Assembly (NCBI GenBank): GCA_036822015.1
Contig: DAISIL010000062.1
Span: 1-18,527, forward strand
Source: DAISIL01 sp036822015
Lineage (GTDB): Bacteria > Bacteroidota > Bacteroidia > Cytophagales > Bernardetiaceae
Direction: 5' to 3'
DNA length: 18,527 bases
Both the position numbers and the translations under genes were made by a program. Under the pieces are notes generated by a model. The model was not told the origin of the DNA. It made no database searches and saw only the letters and a list, made by a program, of their open reading frames with translations. Below are positions 7,699 to 14,757 of the stretch, piece by piece (position 1 is the stretch's first letter; each line of letters opens with the position of its first letter).

Positions 7699-9160
7699 AG
7701 AGGATTTGTCCCCCATCAAAAAGTAAAGGTTTATCAGGATAAACGTTCACGTCTTCGGGGGCGTAAGGCTTGATACTTTGTTGAAAGTAGAAGAAGTTCT
7801 CGGGATCGTATTTGCGTTTAATAGCCAAAAGCGTATTGAAGTAAGGCCCCCAGTAGGCCCAACGATAGTCTGTTTGTAGCCGATTGGGATAGTTCTGGTA
7901 CGAATGCCCATTGAAGTAGGGACGCATAAACGCCTGTAAGTCCTGTAACCACGCCTGGTTCGCTGCCCTATCCGTCTCATCCTCCCAAAAAACATCGCAA
8001 AAGAAATCCATATACACCTGGCGATGAATGAAGGCCGAGTCGGTTACGGGTATTTCATTGATCTTACCACCGTAGGCCTCCAGGTCGATCATGGCATAGT
8101 TGTTAGGTGCCGTTTTAAAAAAGCTGAGGATGCTCACCCAGTCCTGGCGGGTGAGCATACGGGCAATGTAACCGCTTTGGCTCAAAGCCTTGACTCCCAG
8201 AGGCACATTGGGTACGGTCTGAAACACCTCTTGATCTACTTGAAGGTAGGGGGCGTATAAACTTTGGTAAATCGTTGTGCTGGGAAGTTGGAGCAGTGGA
8301 GCAATAAGGGCCTTGCCCTCGGCTTCTGTGCCATCATAGACCCCCATCATAATTAAGGTATGCCGGCCCGCATCATCTACGTACATAGAGGTTTGGTGTC
8401 CGAGTTTGGGATACGCCTTACCCATGTATTGGGATTGTAAGATCAGCAATGCCTCCGCAGCCTCTGCTACATCTTCTTCAAAGTCCCAGGTCAAAGAAAA
8501 ACCCCAAACTTCGTATAGGTCATATAGCTGATACGTAACATCCAACAAAACACCAAAGTTGTTCCCCGTCCCGCCCCTAACGGCCCAGAATAAGTCTTGA
8601 TTCTGTGTGCGGTTAGCCATCACAATCCGGCCATCAGCAAGCATCATCGTAAACTCAAGCACACTATCACTGCTGATGCCATACGCTCGCGAGGTCATGC
8701 TATAACCACCTCCTTGCATAAAGCCAGCCACCCCAACGGTTCCGCATCCTCCCCCGGGAAGGTGCAACTGATAGTCGTTCAGGATGCGGTAAATTTTTTC
8801 AAAGGTAGCTCCTGCGCCTATTTTTGCCTGTTTCTTTGAAACATCTACCGATACGTCATTGAGTTGGCTTACGTCTAATACCATACCGCTAGACACCGAA
8901 TACCCCGCCAGGCTGTGCCTCCCCGAACGAGCCACCGTCCAAAGTCCGTGTGTCTGTGCAAAAGCAAGGGACAGCCGCACATCGGCGTAAGCCTCACAAA
9001 AAACAACCAACAGGGGAAAATCCTCATAGGCAGGATTGAACTCTGCCCGGGCAGCGTTGTAATGAGGGTCGGTAGGAGTAACGACACGCCCGCTGATCTG
9101 CCTTTGTAGGTCGGCAATGGCATCTTTTACTCGGGGGCGAAGGCTGGGTTGTTTGTTCAT
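7685..9160 (-). CDS. FAD-binding oxidoreductase of the berberine-bridge (BBE)/VAO family
   Basis: This is a 491-residue protein of normal family length with no signal peptide. The FAD-binding PCMH domain carries ARSGRHSLAGYS (77-88), where His82 is in the position of the 8-alpha-histidyl flavin link. It also carries LPGGGCGTVGVAGFMQGGGYS (134-154), where Cys139 matches the 6-S-cysteinyl link of BBE enzymes. Bicovalent FAD is therefore plausible. GGTGNNFG (197-204) is the conserved FAD-contact loop. The C-terminal BBE segment is visible as YQNYPNRL, then RWAYWGPYFNTLLAIKRKYDPENFFYFQQSI. Family members oxidise sugars, alkaloids or other secondary metabolites with reduction of O2, and the substrate here is unknown. 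The usual RSGGH motif has Arg at the second Gly position. The ATG overlaps the mutase stop as ATGA, so the two are probably translationally coupled. Confidence 0.9.
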   Translation of the reverse strand: MNKQPSLRPRVKDAIADLQRQISGRVVTPTDPHYNAARAEFNPAYEDFPLLVVFCEAYADVRLSLAFAQTHGLWTVARSGRHSLAGYSVSSGMVLDVSQLNDVSVDVSKKQAKIGAGATFEKIYRILNDYQLHLPGGGCGTVGVAGFMQGGGYSMTSRAYGISSDSVLEFTMMLADGRIVMANRTQNQDLFWAVRGGTGNNFGVLLDVTYQLYDLYEVWGFSLTWDFEEDVAEAAEALLILQSQYMGKAYPKLGHQTSMYVDDAGRHTLIMMGVYDGTEAEGKALIAPLLQLPSTTIYQSLYAPYLQVDQEVFQTVPNVPLGVKALSQSGYIARMLTRQDWVSILSFFKTAPNNYAMIDLEAYGGKINEIPVTDSAFIHRQVYMDFFCDVFWEDETDRAANQAWLQDLQAFMRPYFNGHSYQNYPNRLQTDYRWAYWGPYFNTLLAIKRKYDPENFFYFQQSIKPYAPEDVNVYPDKPLLFDGGQILYEEY

Positions 9161-11298
9161 GTCTGGTCTTGCATCAAGACGTGGAGAATCTTCTGTGCAG
9201 CTACAGAAATAACCGTGCCGGGTCCAAAGACAGCCGCTACACCAGAATCGTACAAGAAGTCATAATCTTTGGGTGGAATCACACCACCAGCCACGACGAG
9301 AATATCTTCCCGACCGATCTTTTGGAGTTCAGCAATTAGCTCGGGGATGAGCGTCTTGTGTCCGGCTGCCAGAGAGGATGCCCCCACGATGTGTACGTCG
9401 TTTTCGGCCGCCTGGCGGGCAACTTCTTCGGGGGTCTGGAAGAGGGGCCCAATGTCCACATCAAAGCCGAGATCAGCAAAACTGGTAGCGATGACTTTTG
9501 CGCCTCGGTCGTGTCCGTCCTGTCCCATTTTAGCGATCATGATGCGGGGGCGGCGGCCGTCGAGTTCGGCAAACTGATCGGCTAGCTCACGGGCCTTAGC
9601 AAAGTCGCCATCGGTCTTGATTTCATTGGAATAAACCCCCGAAATGGTGCGGTTTGTTGCCTGGAAACGCCCAAAGACACGTTCCATCGCCGCTGATATT
9701 TCGCCCAGGGAAGCCCTGGCACGGGCGGCGGCTACGGATAGTTCGAGCAGGTTGCCTTCTCCTGATTCGGCCGCCCGATGGATGGCGTGCAAAGCCTCCT
9801 TTACGGCGGCTTCATTGCGTTGGGCTTTGAGTGCTTGCAGGCGTTGGATTTGCGACTCTCGGACGGCAGCGTTATCGACCTCCCGCACGTCCATCTCTGT
9901 TGTTTCTTCGGTTTGGTACTTGTTCACGCCCACGATTACGTCTTTGCCGGAGTCGATACGGGCTTGTTTGCGGGCGGCAGCTTCTTCGATGCGCATTTTG
10001 GGTACACCCTCCTCAATGGCACGCGCCATGCCGCCGAGTTCTTCGACTTCTTCGATCAATGCCCAGGCGCGGTGAGCCAGGTCATGGGTGAGACGTTCGA
10101 CGTAATACGAACCCGCCCAGGGGTCAATGGCTTTTGTGATGCCGGTTTCTTTTTGGAGATAGAGTTGGGTATCACGGGCAATCTTGGCTGAAAAATCAGT
10201 AGGCAGTGCAATGGCTTCATCGAAGGAGTTGGTGTGCAGCGATTGGGTATGCCCAAAGGCGGCCGCCATCGCCTCAACGTAGGTGCGGGTAACGTTGTTG
10301 TACGGGTCTTGTTCGGTCAATGACCAGCCAGAGGTCTGGCAGTGGGTGCGCAGGGCCATCGACTTGGCATTCTTTGGAGAAAAACCTTTGATAAGCTTGG
10401 CCCAAATCATGCGCCCGGCCCGCATCTTGGCAATCTCCATGAAGTGGTTCATACCGATTGCCCAAAAAAACGATAATCGGGGCGCAAACTGGTCAATATC
10501 CAGTCCCACATTGACTCCTGCTCGGACGTACTCCAGTCCGTCAGCTAAGGTATAGGCCAGCTCGAGATCATTGGTAGCTCCGGCCTCCTGCATATGGTAT
10601 CCGCTGATACTGATGGAGTTGAAGCGTGGCATATGCGCCGAAGTAAACTTAAAAATATCCGAAATGATCCGCATACTCGGCGCGGGTGGATAGATATACG
10701 TGTTCCTGACCATGAACTCCTTCAAGATGTCATTCTGGATCGTGCCGCTCAACTGCTCGGGTTTTACGCCCTGTTCTTCTGCCGCGACGATGTAAAAAGC
10801 CATAATGGGAATAACGGCCCCGTTCATGGTCATCGAGACGGACATTTTGTCTAGCGGAATCTGATCGAAGAGGATTTTCATATCCAGCACCGAATCAATG
10901 GCTACGCCGGCTTTGCCTACATCTCCCTTAACGCGGGGATGATCCGAGTCGTAGCCTCGGTGCGTGGCTAGATCAAAAGCCACAGAAAGCCCCTTTTGTC
11001 CAGCGGCTAAGTTCTGGCGATAAAAGGCATTCGAGGCTTCGGCGGTGCTAAATCCCGCGTATTGGCGGATTGTCCAGGGGCGCAGCACGTACATACTGGC
11101 GTAGGGGCCGCGCAGGTAGGGCGGAATACCGGCGGTGAAGTCCAGGTGGCTTAGCTCTCGGAGGTCATCGGCTTGATAAAAGGGCTTGACGGGTATGTTT
11201 TCGCCCGTTTCCCAGACCGGAAAATGGGTAGCATCGCTTGAACGCCCGGGGAGTGGCGCAAAGTGATCGTAGGAAAGGTTCTTGAAATCGGGCTGCAT
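9157..11298 (-). CDS. scpA: Methylmalonyl-CoA mutase, large (catalytic) subunit
   Basis: The 713-residue product is full length for the family. It interconverts (R)-methylmalonyl-CoA and succinyl-CoA using adenosylcobalamin. The N-terminal TIM-barrel substrate domain contains LRPWTIRQYAGFSTAEASN. Tyr80 and Arg198 occupy the positions that distinguish methylmalonyl-CoA mutase from isobutyryl-CoA mutase (Phe and Gln there), and His235 lies in SISGYHMQEAG. The C-terminal B12-binding domain (about 580-713) has GQDGHDRGAK with the cobalt-ligand His596, then GASSLAAGHKTLIPEL and VVAGGVIPPKDYDFLYDSG. The paired small subunit, common next to this gene in Bacteroidota, is not in the window. It could lie elsewhere, or the enzyme could be homodimeric like E. 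coli Sbm. The 32-base gap upstream is the largest break in the - strand run, so a separate promoter is possible. Confidence 0.95.
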   Translation of the reverse strand: MQPDFKNLSYDHFAPLPGRSSDATHFPVWETGENIPVKPFYQADDLRELSHLDFTAGIPPYLRGPYASMYVLRPWTIRQYAGFSTAEASNAFYRQNLAAGQKGLSVAFDLATHRGYDSDHPRVKGDVGKAGVAIDSVLDMKILFDQIPLDKMSVSMTMNGAVIPIMAFYIVAAEEQGVKPEQLSGTIQNDILKEFMVRNTYIYPPAPSMRIISDIFKFTSAHMPRFNSISISGYHMQEAGATNDLELAYTLADGLEYVRAGVNVGLDIDQFAPRLSFFWAIGMNHFMEIAKMRAGRMIWAKLIKGFSPKNAKSMALRTHCQTSGWSLTEQDPYNNVTRTYVEAMAAAFGHTQSLHTNSFDEAIALPTDFSAKIARDTQLYLQKETGITKAIDPWAGSYYVERLTHDLAHRAWALIEEVEELGGMARAIEEGVPKMRIEEAAARKQARIDSGKDVIVGVNKYQTEETTEMDVREVDNAAVRESQIQRLQALKAQRNEAAVKEALHAIHRAAESGEGNLLELSVAAARARASLGEISAAMERVFGRFQATNRTISGVYSNEIKTDGDFAKARELADQFAELDGRRPRIMIAKMGQDGHDRGAKVIATSFADLGFDVDIGPLFQTPEEVARQAAENDVHIVGASSLAAGHKTLIPELIAELQKIGREDILVVAGGVIPPKDYDFLYDSGVAAVFGPGTVISVAAQKILHVLMQDQT

Positions 11299-11330
11299 AA
11301 GACCAAAAATACAAAAACTTGGTTAAAAGC

Positions 11331-13415
11331 CTAATAGCCGCCGTGATATTTTCTCAAAAACCACTCGAGGCTCGCCAGGGTGAGCAACAAAACCAACAAC
11401 CAGGGCAGGTTGAGTATGTCGGACTTGACCGTCGTCGTATAAAAACGCTGGATGGGGTCTTTGGCTAAAAGACTATCGGCCAGGGCGGATACCTGCTCGG
11501 CACGGAAAAAGTAACCGTTGTTGTCCTGGGCCAGACGGCGCAAAAGTCCAAAGTCCGCCTGGGTGCGCAAGGATTCGAGCGCGAGACGACGCACCGTAAA
11601 CTGCCCTTTGTCGCTGTGTTGGGTGTTGTCCTCGAAGCGTGCCGTAGCCGTGTAGCTATACACCCCCTCGGGCAGACCCTGGATGAGGTAGCGGAAACGT
11701 TCGGTAGCATTGGTAAAGTCATAATCTTTGCTTTCCCCGGATTCGTTTTTGATGACCAGGTTTATTTTTTGTCCCACGATAGGCTCATAAATTTCGTTGT
11801 AGGTCTCGATGTCCAGCCGTACGGTCTCACTCGTCGAAAACTCGGGAGCAGTGGGCGTAACCCGAAAGCGGCGTTTGTCGCGGCGCGTAACCAGATACTG
11901 CACCCATTTGCTCATCAGTTCATCGAAAGATTTCTGCTCCGAAAGCAAAGCATACTCCTGCAAACGCCACTGCCACAGCCCTTCGCCCACAAAAAAACCC
12001 GTACGTGCCTCTTCTGTTTCATTGACAGCCAGTAGGGGGCGTTTGGTCTGGATGCTTCCTACGCGCTGATAGAGCAGCACCTGCCCACTTCCCGTGAGCG
12101 TGTAGTCGCCGAAGGGAACCCGCACGGGCGGGTAGCGTTCAAAGACCCCGCGCTGCTCCTGACCAAACAAAAACTTGTTGAAGTTGGGATTGAAGGATGG
12201 GATCACCTGATCCTGCTCCACGCCCATCTGTCGGATGCTCAGCCCGCGCTTGAGGGCATTGAGGGCGTTCAGATCGGTATCACTCCCGATCACGAAGGCC
12301 TGCGCTGTCGGTTGGCGCAAGAGCTGCTCAAAGACCGCTTGCCCGCGTCGCTTTTGGTGTGGGAATTGATGAAAAATAATCAAATCGTAGTCCTGGTTGG
12401 GTTTGAGCGGAAAAATATCAGGGATCATTAGGTCGATGTCATAATTTTCATTTTGCTCGAGCGTAGCGCGTAGGGCTTTGAGATCGGGGTGGGGAACGGC
12501 AGCCGCAAGAAGGACTTTTTGTTTGTTGCTCAACACCTCCACATAGACGTTGCGGCTGTTGTTTTCCGTCGTAAACTCTCCTTCTTTGGGGACAAGACGG
12601 ACAACAAAACGCTGCATACCCTCTTTTTTGGCTTCGGCAAGAAACCGAATTTCTTTGCGCTCCTGCGGAGCAGTACCGAAGGTAAGGCTTTGTTGGTCAA
12701 TGATTTTTTGATCTTGCAATAGCTGCACTTCTACGGTTTGGTTGGCAAAACCATTTTGTATGATCTCGGCGACCATCGGAAAGCGATTACCGAGATAAGC
12801 CAGGCGGTTGGCTTGTACGTCTTGCAGGATCAAGTCGCGACGCGCACTGGTATCGCCGATCCCGAGGGTGTGTAGGGTGTAGCGGTAGGGGCGCGCATCG
12901 GGTGTTGTTCCGAGATTAAAAATACCATCCGAAAACATCACGACACCTGCCAGATGGGTGCCTTCGTAAGTACTTTCAATTTTTTGAAGAAAAGAACTTA
13001 GGTTGGTCGTCGGGTGGGTGTAAGCGATTACTTCGGTAGGGTCGGATTCGGAGAGGCGTTCGATTTGGGTTTGGTAGCCTTTCTGTTCGAGTTGGGTTTG
13101 GAGCTTGTGTAGTGCCTGGGTCGTTTGTTGGAGCTGGCTCGAGTCGTTGAGGAGCGGGAGAGACTGGGAATCATCGAAGGCAAACACCCAGGTAGGGTCT
13201 TCGTATTCGTTTTGGGTTTGCTTGACAGCAATGCCCAGCAACAAGATCGCGATCAGGCTCACGAGCAGGGCGCGTAGCCCGGCCAGGAGGTAGTTGATGG
13301 AGCGGCTCCAGGGGCCGCCCTTTTGGTAGAGAAGCCAGGCGTATAGCCCTCCCAGAAGGAGGCAAGGGATAATGTAGAGCGGAGAATAGTCGGTAATGAA
13401 CGCTGTTGGGGTCAT
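11331..13415 (-). CDS. Membrane-anchored VWA-like protein, function unknown
   Basis: The 694-residue product has two N-terminal membrane helices (about 12-30 and 41-63) and a third near the C-terminus (about 668-686) followed by a short basic tail, leaving a large domain on one side of the membrane. A von Willebrand A-like fold follows the second helix. It contains WVFAFDDSQS (76-85), giving a DxSxS metal-site motif (Asp81, Ser83, Ser85), then GVVMFSDG (157-164) and LHTLGIGD (181-188). Beyond it are Ig-like beta segments and a stretch resembling a Rossmann/glutamine-amidotransferase-like region (DYDLIIFHQFPH, AQAFVIGSD). This layout is common in Bacteroidota and Planctomycetota membrane proteins annotated only as VWA-containing, and their role is unproven. 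It starts 4 bases after the ThiF-like stop, so the two are likely cotranscribed. Confidence 0.7.
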   Translation of the reverse strand: MTPTAFITDYSPLYIIPCLLLGGLYAWLLYQKGGPWSRSINYLLAGLRALLVSLIAILLLGIAVKQTQNEYEDPTWVFAFDDSQSLPLLNDSSQLQQTTQALHKLQTQLEQKGYQTQIERLSESDPTEVIAYTHPTTNLSSFLQKIESTYEGTHLAGVVMFSDGIFNLGTTPDARPYRYTLHTLGIGDTSARRDLILQDVQANRLAYLGNRFPMVAEIIQNGFANQTVEVQLLQDQKIIDQQSLTFGTAPQERKEIRFLAEAKKEGMQRFVVRLVPKEGEFTTENNSRNVYVEVLSNKQKVLLAAAVPHPDLKALRATLEQNENYDIDLMIPDIFPLKPNQDYDLIIFHQFPHQKRRGQAVFEQLLRQPTAQAFVIGSDTDLNALNALKRGLSIRQMGVEQDQVIPSFNPNFNKFLFGQEQRGVFERYPPVRVPFGDYTLTGSGQVLLYQRVGSIQTKRPLLAVNETEEARTGFFVGEGLWQWRLQEYALLSEQKSFDELMSKWVQYLVTRRDKRRFRVTPTAPEFSTSETVRLDIETYNEIYEPIVGQKINLVIKNESGESKDYDFTNATERFRYLIQGLPEGVYSYTATARFEDNTQHSDKGQFTVRRLALESLRTQADFGLLRRLAQDNNGYFFRAEQVSALADSLLAKDPIQRFYTTTVKSDILNLPWLLVLLLTLASLEWFLRKYHGGY

Positions 13416-13419
13416 GGAT

Positions 13420-14679
13420 TTAGCGGCTCAACTCGGGAAAGATCACGGCATAGTCGCCGTCGAGGCGGTAGTATTGATACGCACCCTGGCTGTCCTGAAC
13501 GGCCAGGACGTGTAGGTAAGGTACGCCCAGGTCATGGAGGGAGAATTGCAGGATGTGGGGAGGGGTAAGGTCTCGTCCAAACTGCTCGAGGGTCTCCTTG
13601 ATGGTTTCCTGGGAGGGAGCAATGGCTTCTTCGATAGCTTTTCCTTCGTCGCGGCAGGCGGCGCAAATGGTTTCGTGGTCAAAGATACGAAAAGAAGGAC
13701 GCATCATCGAAATTGTCTTGCGCTCGGAGCAGCGGCAGGCGATGGATTGCACAAAGGTACGGTCGCCACGGAAATCCAGGACGGCATGGGGGCCGCTGTG
13801 TTCTTCGACGGCGATCAGGAACTGCTCCAGCGTAGCGGCAGAGCTAAGCGGCAAGGAGATCACCTCCGGGTAAGTCCCGATGTGGGCGCAACCCTCACGG
13901 CACTCGGGCATGGGAGTCATCCCGAAGGCATCAAACTCATTGGTTTTGCCCTGAAAGTAAAGCTGCTGCCCGGCAGATACGGGCTGCCCACAAAGCAACT
14001 TGACGGCTTCCTGGACTTGCAGGGCGGCCACCATGGCGGAGGCAATCTGTGTGGTGGGGATTTTACCTTCGGCATAGACCTGGCGTTTGAAGTCGTCGCA
14101 GGAGTAGCGGGCCCGTGCCTGGCTGCGTTGTTGGGGGCTGGTGGTACAGAAGTAGCACGGCACTACATCGGGCTGATAGACATTGATCCTTAACCCGAGT
14201 TCAAAGATACCAGCATCAATCCAGGGCGTTTGGGAGAGTTGGCATTGCCGCCCCACGGCTAGGCGGGTTTCGACGTTATCGAGGCACCCCAGGACAAGAT
14301 CCATTGCCCCAAAAACGCCCGTGCCGAGTTCCCAGACCACATCACCGTGGTAGCAGTCCACCCGCACATCCTCGGCCAGGGCTAGCTCACGTATGCGCTC
14401 GGCGGCCAGAGCCGCTTTTTGTTTGCCTTCGTCGCCCCTCCGAAACAGCACCGTCCGGCTGAGGTTGGAGGAGGAAATGGTATCAAAATCCGCAATAAAA
14501 AATTGACGCACACCCAACAAAGCCAGATTTTTGAGGGTTTCGTTACCGATTGCCCCTGCCCCAACAACCATCACCTTTGCTTGTGAGAGCCGCTCCTGAT
14601 CCCACCATTCCATGCGCGTCTGCCGATCAAAATAACTCTCTTCGGGGTCTGTAATCTTGCCTACTTGAAACTTCTTCAT
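13420..14679 (-). CDS. ThiF/MoeB/HesA-family E1-like adenylyltransferase with extra cysteine-rich C-terminal region
   Basis: The 419-residue product contains a complete E1-like adenylation domain. The nucleotide-binding motif is VMVVGAGAIGNETLKNL (37-53). Asp64 and Asp66 precede the SSSNLSRTVLF block (69-79, with Asn72 and Arg75), followed by Lys86 in GKQKAA and LGCLDN (130-135). A zinc site is formed by CYFC (Cys175, Cys178) and CREGC (Cys260, Cys264). E1-like enzymes adenylate the C-terminal glycine of a ubiquitin-like or sulfur-carrier protein. Past about residue 270 the protein departs from MoeB and ThiF. It has a CRC (315-317) and a CAAC (339-342), possibly a second zinc site, and the end is not a rhodanese domain. 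No ubiquitin-like, ThiS/MoaD, E2 or JAB gene is in the window, so the substrate is unknown. ATG 14679 is the only sensible start. Confidence 0.85.
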   Translation of the reverse strand: MKKFQVGKITDPEESYFDRQTRMEWWDQERLSQAKVMVVGAGAIGNETLKNLALLGVRQFFIADFDTISSSNLSRTVLFRRGDEGKQKAALAAERIRELALAEDVRVDCYHGDVVWELGTGVFGAMDLVLGCLDNVETRLAVGRQCQLSQTPWIDAGIFELGLRINVYQPDVVPCYFCTTSPQQRSQARARYSCDDFKRQVYAEGKIPTTQIASAMVAALQVQEAVKLLCGQPVSAGQQLYFQGKTNEFDAFGMTPMPECREGCAHIGTYPEVISLPLSSAATLEQFLIAVEEHSGPHAVLDFRGDRTFVQSIACRCSERKTISMMRPSFRIFDHETICAACRDEGKAIEEAIAPSQETIKETLEQFGRDLTPPHILQFSLHDLGVPYLHVLAVQDSQGAYQYYRLDGDYAVIFPELSR

Positions 14680-14689
14680 GGCAGTAAAA

Positions 14690-14721
14690 TTGTGAAATTT
14701 TGCGCAAAAAGCATAACTTTG
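14690..14721 (+). promoter_or_regulatory. Putative Bacteroidota-type promoter for the dehydratase operon
   Basis: TAACTTTG (14714-14721) is an exact match to the Bacteroidota -7 consensus TAnnTTTG, with TTG (14690-14692) 21 bases upstream as the -33 element. It lies in the 78-base divergent gap, on the strand of the dehydratase gene, and would place the transcript start around 14727, about 30 bases before ATG 14758. The call is by consensus only. Confidence 0.55.
14698..14709. promoter_or_regulatory. 12-base palindrome TTTTGCGCAAAA in the promoter spacer, possible operator
   Basis: TTTTGCGCAAAA is a perfect palindrome located between the putative -33 and -7 elements of the + strand promoter, and about 20 bases upstream of the divergent ThiF-like start. 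A dimeric regulator bound here could act on both directions. No regulator gene is present nearby, and a 12-base A/T-flanked palindrome can arise by chance. Confidence 0.3.
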
Positions 14722-14757
14722 CTCTTCTTTGGAAAAGAAAAATTAACAATACGCCGG

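Noticed and set aside
7699..7719. TTG 7719 or ATG 7716 as the start of the sensor phosphatase
   Set aside because: Both add residues in front of a normal signal peptide. ATG 7698 fits better, although ATG 7716 cannot be fully excluded.
9644..10191. Overlapping + strand open frames of up to 143 codons
   Set aside because: They lie antisense within the methylmalonyl-CoA mutase gene, and their composition (Ala, Ser, Arg-rich) is that of a shadow frame.
11304..11311. TATTTTTG on the - strand, matching TAnnTTTG, upstream of the mutase
   Set aside because: There is no TTG at the right distance, and the transcript would begin almost on the start codon, so it is not counted as a promoter.
13534..14193. 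A 219-codon open frame on the + strand
   Set aside because: It is antisense to the well-supported ThiF-like gene, has no recognisable motif and mirrors the G+C-rich codons of that gene.
14665..14757. A 31-codon N-terminal extension of the dehydratase from ATG 14665
   Set aside because: It would overlap the divergent ThiF-like start and contain the promoter. Conserved sequence begins at ATG 14758.
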